Positions 1 to 8,245 of a stretch of 64,000 bases of DNA are shown one piece after another. This DNA comes from Rubellimicrobium rubrum. Lineage in GTDB: Bacteria > Pseudomonadota > Alphaproteobacteria > Rhodobacterales > Rhodobacteraceae. The notes under the pieces are model-generated. The model was given only the letters and a program-made list of their open reading frames with translations. It ran no database searches and was not told the origin of the DNA. Location: positions 142,451-206,450 of the forward strand of contig NZ_VDFU01000007.1 in the NCBI RefSeq assembly GCF_006152115.1, in the 5' to 3' direction. Every line of letters starts with the position of its first letter. Within the stretch, counting starts at the first letter, position 1. A program made the translations under genes and the position numbers.

Positions 1-88
1 TCGCTTCCCCGCCATCGTTGGTCCCGGCTGGCCTTTTCCGTTCAGGTCGGGCTTTCTGTCCTTGGGCGGCTGGCATGGGTGGGCAGCA

Positions 89-1537
89 ATGAGCTACGAC
101 GACCACGACGCGACCGGTCTGGCCGAACTCGTGGAAGCGGGCCGTGCAAGCCCGGACGAACTGCTGGACGAGGCGCTGACCCGCGTGCAATCCCGAAACC
201 CTGCCATCAACGCAGTGGTTCTGGTTCAAGAGGACCGTGCGCGCGAGGCAATCCGTAAGGGCCTGCCTCGCGGGCCTTTCCAAGGAGTGCCGTTCCTGCT
301 CAAGGATCTCGGTGCCGAAGCGGTGGGATTTCCAAGCCATTCCGGGTCGCGGCTGCACGCCGACACCGTATGGCCAGAGGATTCGGCCCTTGTGGCACGG
401 CTCCGGGCTGCGGGGCTCGTCATCTTCGGGCGCACCACCTCGCCCGAAGGGGGGATCGGGCCTGCCACCGAAGCCGCCGTCTACCGTGGGCCGACCCGCA
501 ATCCTTGGAACCTCGATCATACGCCAGGGGGGTCCTCGGGCGGGGCTGGTGCAGCCGTCGCCGCAGGGATCGTGCCCGCGGCGCACGGGTCGGACGGGGG
601 CGGATCGATCCGGATCCCCGCCTCGAACTGCGGTTTGTTCGGTTTCAAGGCCACCCGTGCCCGTTTCCCGGATGGGCCTTATGCCGGCGAGGGCTGGGGC
701 GGCATGGCGATCGACGGTTTCCTGACCCGAACCGTTCGCGACTCTGCGGCGTTGATGGACGCCTGCGAAGGCGCTGATGCTGGCGCGCCCTACGTGGCCC
801 CCCCGCTGGTCAAGGGCTATATGGCAGCCATCGCCCGCCCTCCCGAGCGACTCCGGATCGGCGTCTGCGACACGACCTTCACAGGGGACCCTGTGGACAA
901 GGACTGTGCCGAAGCGGTCCATGAAGCGGCGAAGCTTCTCGATGCGCTGGGTCACGAAATCCGGCCCTATCGCCCCAAAGCGGACCACGACGGCATGATC
1001 CGGGCCTGGGTTGACATCGTGGCCTGCGGAACCGCGCTGGGGATCCGGTCGGCGCTTGCAGGCCGCCCGGCCGAGGACTGGATCGAGCCAGTTTCACGCG
1101 GGGCGCTGGCGCATGCGGCCACTTTGTCCGGCGAAGACTATCTCGATGCGATAGGTCGCATCCATGCCTATGGCCGCCAGATGGCGGAAGCTTTCGAGCC
1201 GATCGACATTCTCCTGTCCCCAGTTATGGCCGAACCGCCTGCTCGGATCGGTCGCTTCGCCCACCGATCGGACGACTACGTGGACTATCGGCTCGGGCCC
1301 CACGGCGTGTGGCCCTACTCGCCGTTCTGCACCGCCTTCAACGCCAGTGGGCAGCCCGCTGCCTCCCTTCCGCTTCATTGGACGGCCGGTGGCCTTCCGG
1401 TCGGCGTTCAACTCGCCGCCCCCTTCGGCAAGGATGAGACGCTGATCGCCTTGTGCCGCGAGGTCGAGATGGCCCGGCCCTGGTTCCACCGCAGGTCGCC
1501 CCCGCTGGACAAGCCGGAGCGCCCCGATGCAGCATGA
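89..1537 (+). CDS. Amidase signature family amidase
   Basis: This is a 482-residue amidase-signature hydrolase that cleaves a C-N amide bond by a Ser-cisSer-Lys triad. The triad is visible as Lys72 (in FLLKDLG), Ser149 (in PGGSSGG) and Ser173 (in GGSIRIPA). The reading frame is open back to a TTG at 62, but the ATG at 89 (MSYDDHD) fits the usual family start better; no strong Shine-Dalgarno is seen. Its end overlaps the open frame of the ABC ATPase gene that follows, so it is probably the first gene of the polyamine-transport operon. Inference: it may release amine or ammonia from an imported or conjugated polyamine. The substrate cannot be read from sequence. Confidence 0.85.
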   Translation: MSYDDHDATGLAELVEAGRASPDELLDEALTRVQSRNPAINAVVLVQEDRAREAIRKGLPRGPFQGVPFLLKDLGAEAVGFPSHSGSRLHADTVWPEDSALVARLRAAGLVIFGRTTSPEGGIGPATEAAVYRGPTRNPWNLDHTPGGSSGGAGAAVAAGIVPAAHGSDGGGSIRIPASNCGLFGFKATRARFPDGPYAGEGWGGMAIDGFLTRTVRDSAALMDACEGADAGAPYVAPPLVKGYMAAIARPPERLRIGVCDTTFTGDPVDKDCAEAVHEAAKLLDALGHEIRPYRPKADHDGMIRAWVDIVACGTALGIRSALAGRPAEDWIEPVSRGALAHAATLSGEDYLDAIGRIHAYGRQMAEAFEPIDILLSPVMAEPPARIGRFAHRSDDYVDYRLGPHGVWPYSPFCTAFNASGQPAASLPLHWTAGGLPVGVQLAAPFGKDETLIALCREVEMARPWFHRRSPPLDKPERPDAA

Positions 1538-1562
1538 CCCCAACAACCATGGGGGACAGCAC

Positions 1563-2624
1563 GTGAGCGCAAGGCCGGCGGTTTCCGCAGAAAGGGTCAC
1601 CAAGCGGTTCGGCCAAGGCACCGCCGACGTGCGCGCCTTGGACGAGGTTTCGGTCAGCGTCGCCAGAGGCGAGTTCTTCACGTTGCTCGGGCCGTCCGGC
1701 TGCGGCAAGACCACCCTCCTGCGCTGCATCGCGGGCTTCGAAACTCCAAGTGCGGGCCGTATCCATCTGAACGGAAAGGACATCACCGACGAACCTCCGA
1801 ACCGGAGGCGCGTGAACACGGTGTTCCAGTCCTATGCCCTGTTCCCGCATCTCACCGTGGCACAGAATGTGGCGTTCGGGCTGGAGATGATGGGCAAGCC
1901 ACGCGCGGAGGTCAGCCGGACCGTTGACCGTATGCTGGCGCTCGTCCGGCTCGACCAACTGGCTGCCCGCCGACCCGAGGCACTGTCTGGTGGACAGCAG
2001 CAGCGCGTGGCCTTGGCTCGCGCGCTCGCGCCGCAGCCCGAAGTCCTGCTTCTCGACGAACCCTTGTCGGCTCTCGACCTCAAACTCCGCAAGGAGATGC
2101 AATCCGAGCTGAAACGGCTCCAGCACGAGACGGGGATCACCTTCGTCTTCGTGACGCACGATCAGGAAGAGGCCCTGACCATGTCGGACCGGATCGGCGT
2201 GATGTCGACCGGACGGCTCCTGCAGGTCGGCCCGCCGCGCGAGATCTACAACAGGCCGGTGAACCGCTTCGTCGCCGACTTCATCGGTGAGACCAACTTC
2301 ATCCCCGCTATGGCTCAGGGTGGCCAGGTCCGCCTCGCCTCGGGCGAGGTGGTGGGCGAAAGCGCGCAGGCCGGCCCCGTCACCGTGGCGATTCGGCCCG
2401 AGCAGATCCGCCTATCCGAGCCCGGCGAAGTCGGAGGCATCCCGGCGACCGTAGAGGGCGCGACCTACTTGGGGACAGACAGCCACATCCATCTGCGCCT
2501 CAAGGACGGGTCGCCCGTGGTGGCGCGGGTGCCCTCCCTGCCCTCGGCTGAACCCGGCCCAGCGCCGGGCAGCTCGGTCGGGTTGCGCGTGGCACCCGGG
2601 GCAGTTCAGGTGCTGGAGGACTGA
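1563..2624 (+). CDS. potA: Spermidine/putrescine-type ABC importer, ATP-binding subunit
   Basis: This 353-residue nucleotide-binding subunit energises a polyamine-type importer at the inner membrane. Walker A GPSGCGKT (about 43-50), the signature [10 protein letters not shown] (141-150) and Walker B VLLLDEP (161-167) are all intact. A TOBE-like region follows after about residue 260, as in PotA. An in-frame ATG at 1527 overlaps the amidase stop, but the GTG at 1563 is preceded at 5-6 nt by a GGGGGAC Shine-Dalgarno and gives the usual N-terminus. The permeases and binding protein follow directly. The family is clear; polyamine specificity rests on the neighbours. Confidence 0.92.
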   Translation: MSARPAVSAERVTKRFGQGTADVRALDEVSVSVARGEFFTLLGPSGCGKTTLLRCIAGFETPSAGRIHLNGKDITDEPPNRRRVNTVFQSYALFPHLTVAQNVAFGLEMMGKPRAEVSRTVDRMLALVRLDQLAARRPEALSGGQQQRVALARALAPQPEVLLLDEPLSALDLKLRKEMQSELKRLQHETGITFVFVTHDQEEALTMSDRIGVMSTGRLLQVGPPREIYNRPVNRFVADFIGETNFIPAMAQGGQVRLASGEVVGESAQAGPVTVAIRPEQIRLSEPGEVGGIPATVEGATYLGTDSHIHLRLKDGSPVVARVPSLPSAEPGPAPGSSVGLRVAPGAVQVLED

Positions 2625-2627
2625 GGC

Positions 2628-3542
2628 ATGACGTCAGGAGCCGCCGAAGCGGCTGGCCTGCGGCGCCGGACCCGAGCCGGATGGCTCCTGTCCACGCCCG
2701 CGCTGGTTCTTCTGGCCGCGGGTGCGGCCGGCCCCCTGCTCGTGGTGCTGGTCTTTTCGTTCCTGAGCCAAGGCGAGTATGGAGGCGTGTCCCTCCCCTT
2801 CTCTGGCGAGGCTTGGTTTCGCATCTTCCTGCAACGCGACATCTTCGACGGAACGGTCAGCGCCGCCGACGCTCACCTGGCGATCTTTTGGCGCTCGGTC
2901 TGGATCTCCCTGGCGACCACCCTCATCACCTTCGCGATGGGGCTGCCGACGGCATGGTTCATCGCGACGCGACCGCCCGGGCAGCGGAGCCTTTGGCTCT
3001 TCCTCATCACCATCCCGTTCTGGACCAATCTCCTGATCCGGACCTTTGCGATCATGGAGGTGATCCGGAACGAGGGGCTACTGAACACGGCGCTCCTCAG
3101 CCTCGGCGTCATCGATCAGCCGATCCAGATCCTGTTCACCGATTGGGCCACCCTCATCGGCACCACCTACGTCTACCTGCCGCTCATGGTGCTACCGCTT
3201 TACGCCGCCATCGATCGCTTCGACATGCGCCTGCTCGAAGCCGGCTACGACCTTTATGCCAGCCGCTGGAGCGTGCTGAGACGCGTGATCCTGCCGCTCG
3301 TGCGGCCAGGCATCGTGGCGGGCTGCATCCTGGTCTTCATCCCGTCGCTCGGCGCCTATGTGACGCCCCGGATCTTGGGCGGAGGGAAGAACATGATGAT
3401 CGGCAACTTCATCGAGTTGCAGTTCGGCCAAGCCCGCAATTGGCCGCTTGGCGCTGCCCTGTCGATGGCCTTGATGGTGGTCGTGATGGCCGCCCTGCTG
3501 GTCTATGTGCGCGTGTCGGCGCGGGAGGGACGGGATGACTGA
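2628..3542 (+). CDS. potB: Polyamine-type ABC transporter permease (PotB-like)
   Basis: This 304-residue inner-membrane permease has a short cytoplasmic N-terminus followed by about six hydrophobic segments, the first at residues 22-45. The EAA loop that docks onto the ATPase is visible around residues 203-228 (EAGYDLYAS...LPLVRPG). It starts 3 bases after the potA stop and its end overlaps the potC start (ATGACTGA), so translation is probably coupled. PotB and PotC families are typically adjacent paralogues forming the heterodimeric channel, and that is what is seen here. Confidence 0.92.
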   Translation: MTSGAAEAAGLRRRTRAGWLLSTPALVLLAAGAAGPLLVVLVFSFLSQGEYGGVSLPFSGEAWFRIFLQRDIFDGTVSAADAHLAIFWRSVWISLATTLITFAMGLPTAWFIATRPPGQRSLWLFLITIPFWTNLLIRTFAIMEVIRNEGLLNTALLSLGVIDQPIQILFTDWATLIGTTYVYLPLMVLPLYAAIDRFDMRLLEAGYDLYASRWSVLRRVILPLVRPGIVAGCILVFIPSLGAYVTPRILGGGKNMMIGNFIELQFGQARNWPLGAALSMALMVVVMAALLVYVRVSAREGRDD

Positions 3543-4404
3543 GATTCGCGTTGCCGCTGCACCGGATGCTCCACCCCTTGCAGCCACCCGTACGGCGCCC
3601 CCGTTTTCGGTCACCCGAATGCCGGGGTTCGGGCTGGTGGCCGTGGCGTCGTTCGCCGTCCTTTACCTGCCTATCATCACTCTTGTGATTTTCTCCTTCA
3701 ACGCCTCCACTTCGATGTCATCCTGGGGCGGCTTGTCGCTCGACTGGTATCGGGCAGCTTGGCGAAACGAGGTGGTGCAAGAGGCGACGGTCCGGTCGCT
3801 GATCCTGGCCACTTCGGCTGCGGTCATCTCGACGACCGTGGCGACCCTGGCGGCCCTTGGCACGACGCGTCAGGGCCGCTTCCCGGGCCGGACCGCTATC
3901 TATGCCATGGTCAACCAGCCCCTGATGGTGCCCGAGATCGTCACGGCGGTGTCGCTGCTGATCGTGTTCGGCTTCGTTCGTAGCCTGACCGGCTATCAAG
4001 GGCTCGGTTATCTGATCCTGGCTCATTCGGCGTTCTGCGTGCCCTTCGCCTATCTTCCGATCCGGGCCCGGCTGGAGGGCATGGACCGGACATTGGAGCT
4101 TGCGGCCGCCGACCTTTACGCCTCGCCAGTCCAGGCGTTCCGCCGGATCACTCTGCCGCTTCTGGCGCCGGGCATCATGGCGGGCGCGATGCTGGCCTTC
4201 GTGGTGTCTCTCGATGACGTAGTCATCACGGAGTTCGTCAAATCGGCCGGCCAGGACACATTGGCCACCTACATGCTGGGCCAGTTTCGCCGAACCCTTA
4301 CGCCCGAAGTCAACGCGATCTCGACGGCACTCCTGGGGTTTACGCTGGTGCTGCTGACTGGCTTCTTCCTCATCACGCGAAAGCGGGCCCGAGACCCGCG
4401 ATAA
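3535..4404 (+). CDS. potC: Polyamine-type ABC transporter permease (PotC-like)
   Basis: This 289-residue permease has about six membrane segments and an EAA loop (ELAAADLYAS...LPLLAPG). It is the partner of the preceding PotB-like subunit. An upstream in-frame start at 3505 lies inside potB and is unlikely; the ATG at 3535 overlaps the potB stop by 8 bases, a classic coupled arrangement. The C-terminus ends in a basic RKRARDPR tail, consistent with a cytoplasmic end. The periplasmic binding protein gene begins 14 bases later. Confidence 0.92.
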   Translation: MTEIRVAAAPDAPPLAATRTAPPFSVTRMPGFGLVAVASFAVLYLPIITLVIFSFNASTSMSSWGGLSLDWYRAAWRNEVVQEATVRSLILATSAAVISTTVATLAALGTTRQGRFPGRTAIYAMVNQPLMVPEIVTAVSLLIVFGFVRSLTGYQGLGYLILAHSAFCVPFAYLPIRARLEGMDRTLELAAADLYASPVQAFRRITLPLLAPGIMAGAMLAFVVSLDDVVITEFVKSAGQDTLATYMLGQFRRTLTPEVNAISTALLGFTLVLLTGFFLITRKRARDPR

Positions 4405-4418
4405 CTCAGGGAGTCCTC

Positions 4419-5444
4419 ATGAAGACGCTTTACCTCAGCGCGGCGCTCGGCCTGCTCACCACCGCTGCGGCGGCGCAGGACCGGCAGCTCCAGCTCTACA
4501 ACTGGGGCGACTACACCTCGCCCGAGATGATCGAGAAGTTCGAAGGCGAGACCGGCATCGACGTCACGATCACCGATTACGACAGCAACGACACGGCTTT
4601 GGCCAAGGTGCAGGCAGGCGGACACGGCTTCGACCTCGTGGTTCCGTCGGCCAACTATGTGCAGATCTGGGTCGAGCAGGGCCTCCTGCAAGAACTGGAT
4701 CATGCGCGCCTGACCAACATCGGCAACATCGCCCCCGAATGGGTCGATGTCGCTTGGGATCCCGGCCGCCGTTACACCATTCCATGGCAGTGGGGCTCTA
4801 CCGGCGTGTCGGTCAACACCTCGGTCTATTCAGGCGACATCAACACGTCGAACATCTTCCTCGACCCGCCGCCCGAGTTGCACGGCAAAATCAACGTCGT
4901 GCCCGAGATGAACGACATCATCTCCCTAACCATCATGAATGTCGGGGGCGAGCCCTGCACCGAGGACTTGGAGGTCCTGCGCCAGGTCCGCGACAAGCTC
5001 ATGAACGCCAAGCAGTACTGGCTGTCCATGGACTACGATTCAGAGGCCAAGCTGTCGGCCAACGACATCATGGCGGCAGCCACTTGGAACGGGCCGTCGA
5101 TGCGCGCCAGGCTCAACAACCCGCCGGTGCAGTTCGGCTATCCCAAGGAAGGCTATCCGCTCTGGATGGACTCGGTGGCGCTGCTTGCGGACGCGCAGAA
5201 CGTGGACGAAGCCTATGAATTCCTCGACTTCATTATGGCCCCCGAGAACGCGGCCATGATCTCCAACTATGCGCGCTATGGCAACGGCATCGCTGGGTCC
5301 GAAGAGTTCATGGATGCGGAGATGCGCACCGCACCCGAGATCGCCATCCCGGAGGAGCACCGCGCCGCCGGCGTGTTCCTGCCAAGCTGCCCGGCCTCGG
5401 CGGTCAACATCTACTCGCAGATCTGGACCGAGCTTCAGAGCTAA
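4419..5444 (+). CDS. potD: Extracellular polyamine-binding protein (PotD/SpuD-like)
   Basis: This 341-residue periplasmic solute-binding protein has a Sec signal peptide (MKTLYLSAALGLLTTAAAAQ; cleavage predicted near residue 19-20). The mature start LQLYNWGDYTSPEMIEKFE is characteristic of PotD/PotF-type proteins, in which the conserved Tyr-Asn-Trp lies at the ligand cleft. It is the last gene of the plus-strand operon, preceded by an AGGGAG-type Shine-Dalgarno. The paired minus-strand enzymes for acetylated and carbamoylated polyamines support a polyamine ligand, but exact specificity (putrescine, spermidine or an acyl-polyamine) is inference. Confidence 0.9.
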   Translation: MKTLYLSAALGLLTTAAAAQDRQLQLYNWGDYTSPEMIEKFEGETGIDVTITDYDSNDTALAKVQAGGHGFDLVVPSANYVQIWVEQGLLQELDHARLTNIGNIAPEWVDVAWDPGRRYTIPWQWGSTGVSVNTSVYSGDINTSNIFLDPPPELHGKINVVPEMNDIISLTIMNVGGEPCTEDLEVLRQVRDKLMNAKQYWLSMDYDSEAKLSANDIMAAATWNGPSMRARLNNPPVQFGYPKEGYPLWMDSVALLADAQNVDEAYEFLDFIMAPENAAMISNYARYGNGIAGSEEFMDAEMRTAPEIAIPEEHRAAGVFLPSCPASAVNIYSQIWTELQS

Positions 5445-5454
5445 CCCAGCAGGC

Positions 5455-5473
5455 GGGCACCTAGACGGTGCCC
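5455..5473. terminator. Hairpin between convergent operons
   Basis: A perfect 7-bp inverted repeat, GGGCACC and GGTGCCC with a 5-nt loop, sits between the potD stop and the convergent stop of the carbamoylputrescine amidase gene. There is no clear T-run on either strand. A bidirectional terminator is the natural reading, with moderate confidence. Confidence 0.55.
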
Positions 5474-5479
5474 AATTCC

Positions 5480-6337
5480 TCAGAGTGCGTTCAGGCGGCC
5501 ATAAAGAGCCGGCCGCCTGTCGCGGAACAAGCCCCATTCCCGGCGTAGCGCGGCGCATCGATCAAGATCGATGGTGGCGAGTACGATCTCCTCGTGCTCG
5601 CGCGAACCTTTGGCCAGAGTCTCGCCCGTCGCGCCGGCGACGAAGGATGATCCGTAGAAGGCCACCTTGCGCCCGCCCTGGACCTCCGCGCCGATGCGGT
5701 TGGAGGCGACCAGCGGCATGAGGTTGGCGGCCGCATGACCGCGCATCACCGTTTCCCAATGGGGCTGGCTGTCATAACCCGGAGCTTCGGGCTCGCTGCC
5801 GATGGCGCTGGGGTAGAGCAGGACCTCGGCCCCCATGAGCGCCATGGCCCGTGCCGCCTCGGGAAACCACTGGTCCCAGCAGATGCCAATACCGATCCGT
5901 CCGACGACCGTGTCCCAGACCTGGAACCCCGTGTCGCCGGGCGAGAAGAAGAACTTCTCCTCATATCCCGGGTTCTGCGGGATGTGGCTCTTGCGGTAGA
6001 CGCCCAGCACACGGCCGTCAGCGTCCACCACCGCCACGGAGTTGAAGTGGGCCTGCCCCGCGCGTTCGAAGAACGGCACTGGCAGCACGATCCCCAGTTC
6101 TCTCGCGAGATCGGCAAAGCGTGCGATCAGCGGGTGGCTGTCGACAGGCTGGGCCAGCGCCAGGAACCGAGGGTCCTGGGTGATGCAGAAGTACCGCGAC
6201 TCGAACAGTTCCTGCAGCAGGACGAGCCGCGCACCCCGCGCCGCGGCCTCCCGAACCATCGCCTCGGCCTTGTCCGCGTTGTCGGCCAGGGTCTCGGAGG
6301 CTGCAAACTGGAGGGCAGCGACCGTAACCTCACGCAT
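5480..6337 (-). CDS. aguB: N-carbamoylputrescine amidase (nitrilase superfamily)
   Basis: This 285-residue nitrilase-fold enzyme is expected to hydrolyse N-carbamoylputrescine to putrescine, CO2 and ammonia. The Glu-Lys-Cys triad is visible as Glu43 (LLQELFESRYFC), Lys116 (YRKSHIP) and Cys153 (GICWDQWFPE). ELFESRYFC and the QNPGYEEKFFF segment are typical of AguB rather than other nitrilases. The frame is open to 6358, but the ATG at 6337 overlaps the stop of the upstream amidohydrolase gene (ATGCGTGA), so the pair is probably translationally coupled. Agmatine deiminase, the step before it, is not in this window. Confidence 0.9.
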   Translation of the reverse strand: MREVTVAALQFAASETLADNADKAEAMVREAAARGARLVLLQELFESRYFCITQDPRFLALAQPVDSHPLIARFADLARELGIVLPVPFFERAGQAHFNSVAVVDADGRVLGVYRKSHIPQNPGYEEKFFFSPGDTGFQVWDTVVGRIGIGICWDQWFPEAARAMALMGAEVLLYPSAIGSEPEAPGYDSQPHWETVMRGHAAANLMPLVASNRIGAEVQGGRKVAFYGSSFVAGATGETLAKGSREHEEIVLATIDLDRCAALRREWGLFRDRRPALYGRLNAL

Positions 6338-7361
6338 CCTCGAAGCCTTCCAGAACATTCACCGTGTTGAGGCCTACTTGTTCAATGGCATAGCCGCCCT
6401 CCATGCAGAACACGGTCGGCAGGCCCATGCGGCCGATTCGCCGGCCGCAATCCAGGAAATCGGGGCTGTCCAGCTTGAAGAAGCTGATCGGATCGTCCTT
6501 GTAGGCATCCACGCCCAGCGACACGACCAACGCCTCCGCGCCCCAGTTCGTGATGCGGCGGACCACACCATCCAGCGCCTCGGCCCACGGCCCATAAGCC
6601 GTGCCGGGTCCGAATGGGACGTTGATGTTGGCCCCCTCGCCTTCGCCCTCGCCCATCTCATCGGCAAAGCCCGCGAAGTAAGGATAAGCGTCCAGCGGGT
6701 CGCCATGGATCGACGCGAACAGCACGTCACCCCGGCGATAGAAGATGTCCTGCGTCCCGTTCCCATGATGGAAGTCCACATCGAGGATCGCCACCCGCCC
6801 GGCGCCCTGATCGCGGAACATCTGGGCCACGACCGCAGCGTTGTTCAGGAAGCAGTAGCCGCCGTACTGGTCCGATGTCGCGTGGTGCCCGGGCGGGCGG
6901 CACAGGGCGAATGCCGCTCGCGCCCCGTTCGCTACTTCGCGCTGCGCCGCCTGAGCCGAAGCCATGGAAGATTGGGCGGCCCGCCAAGTGCCTCCCGTGA
7001 TGGCGGTCTCGCTGGCGTGGCAGTAGTATTCGACCTTGCCGTCGATGTTGCGGGGGATGCGGTCATGCCGCTGCCGCCGTGTCGGCATCCCGGCCGCGAT
7101 CACCTCCCCGCCCTGCCCGGCCGCCTTCCATTCGTCGTAGGCGGTTTCCAGGAACGCAAGGAACCCAGGATCGAGCAGCGTGCGAACAGGCCCCATGTCG
7201 ATCGGACCAGGCGCAACGATCTCTCCGAACTTGCGCTCCTTGAGCCGGGCTAGCACGTACTCGATCCGGGAGGGGCGCTCGTAGGGGGTGACGAACTCGC
7301 CCCCCGACAACTCGGCCTGCGGAAAGTGCAGGCGGTGATCCTCGCTGAAAAACGTCTTCAT
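6330..7361 (-). CDS. aphA: Acetylpolyamine amidohydrolase (histone deacetylase superfamily)
   Basis: This 343-residue zinc deacetylase is close to the 341 residues usual for acetylpolyamine amidohydrolases. The general base pair His159-His160 (PPGHHA), zinc ligands Asp196 and His198 (DVDFHHGNG), a later Asp in LGVDAYKDD and the transition-state Tyr in EGGYA are present. The N-terminal FFSEDHRLHFP and long insert before the His pair are typical of bacterial APAH rather than class I deacetylases. Family members remove acetyl groups from N-acetylated putrescine, spermidine or cadaverine. It is first in a two-gene minus-strand operon with aguB. Confidence 0.9.
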   Translation of the reverse strand: MKTFFSEDHRLHFPQAELSGGEFVTPYERPSRIEYVLARLKERKFGEIVAPGPIDMGPVRTLLDPGFLAFLETAYDEWKAAGQGGEVIAAGMPTRRQRHDRIPRNIDGKVEYYCHASETAITGGTWRAAQSSMASAQAAQREVANGARAAFALCRPPGHHATSDQYGGYCFLNNAAVVAQMFRDQGAGRVAILDVDFHHGNGTQDIFYRRGDVLFASIHGDPLDAYPYFAGFADEMGEGEGEGANINVPFGPGTAYGPWAEALDGVVRRITNWGAEALVVSLGVDAYKDDPISFFKLDSPDFLDCGRRIGRMGLPTVFCMEGGYAIEQVGLNTVNVLEGFEDA

Positions 7362-7410
7362 TCGACTCTCCGGGCCTTATGCAGAGTAGAGCCTGCCCGA
7401 CCGGGTCCGA

Positions 7411-7443
7411 AAGAAAAAGGCCCGCGACTGACCGGCGCGAGCC
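7411..7443 (-). terminator. Rho-independent terminator of ndk
   Basis: Read on the minus strand, an 8-bp stem (GGCTCGCG with CGCGGGCC, one G-T wobble) with a 9-nt loop is followed by TTTTTCTTT. It lies just downstream of the ndk stop, so it is a convincing intrinsic terminator. Confidence 0.8.
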
Positions 7444-7465
7444 TCTCGATCTCTTACTGGCTGGA

Positions 7466-7888
7466 TCAGCCGACCAGTTCGGTGCCAGCGAAGAAGAACG
7501 CGATCTCTTGCGCGGCGGTCTCGGGGGCGTCCGAGCCGTGGACCGAGTTCTCGCCGACCGACTCCGCGAACTCGGCGCGGATGGTGCCCGGCGCGGCGTC
7601 CTTCGGATTCGTTGCGCCCATCACTTCACGGTTCTTGAGCACTGCGCCTTCGCCTTCGAGCACCTGGACCACAACCGGGCCGGACGCCATGAACTCGGTC
7701 AGCTCACCAAAGAACGGACGGGCCGAGTGGACGGCGTAGAACTGCTGGGCCTGCTCGATGCTGAGCTTCATGCGCTTCTGGGCAACGATGCGAAGACCCG
7801 CATCCTCGAACTTCGCGTTGATCTTGCCCGTGAGGTTGCGGCGGGTCGCGTCGGGCTTGATGATCGAAAGGGTGCGCTCGATGGCCAT
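7466..7888 (-). CDS. ndk: Nucleoside diphosphate kinase
   Basis: This 140-residue enzyme transfers the gamma phosphate of ATP to nucleoside diphosphates through a phosphohistidine. The active-site His117 lies in the SVHGSD motif, followed by the ETA element; the N-terminus ([14 protein letters not shown]) is the standard bacterial one. The frame opens upstream at 7927, but the ATG at 7888 gives the family length. It is a single gene with its own terminator downstream. Confidence 0.97.
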   Translation of the reverse strand: MAIERTLSIIKPDATRRNLTGKINAKFEDAGLRIVAQKRMKLSIEQAQQFYAVHSARPFFGELTEFMASGPVVVQVLEGEGAVLKNREVMGATNPKDAAPGTIRAEFAESVGENSVHGSDAPETAAQEIAFFFAGTELVG

Positions 7889-8245
7889 GATCTCGTCCTT
7901 GCAGGCCCGGGCCCCTTGCCCAGGCATTCCGGCGCGCGCCTAGCACGGGCTGCCCGGCCTGAAAAGAGTGGCAGCCTTGGCCGGGATTGTGCTCAGGCAG
8001 CCGCGATCCCGCGACGGGCTCGACCCTTGACCCGCGCCGGTTCGCCGGCGAGCAGCCAGCGAGGTGCGCCTAAGGGCGGGATGTACTGCGCTTCACACGC
8101 TTCTCGGGGAGGTCCAACCCGCCGCAACCCTGTGCATGCCCGAAGGGAATGGCCGAAGGCGAAGCGAGTTCCCGAGCGCTCTGGTTGACGCACTGTCTCT
8201 GTTGCGGCAGGAAACCGCGTCCACGCCACCCCGGAAGGTTCCGCG
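7889..8245. other. Intergenic region between divergent ndk and the ABC-F gene
   Basis: About 357 bases lie between two divergently transcribed genes and should carry both promoters. A TTGACG hexamer on the plus strand near 8184 could be a -35 element, but I see no good -10 at the right spacing. Overlapping ORFs here have no recognisable content and look like high-GC noise. Confidence 0.4.
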
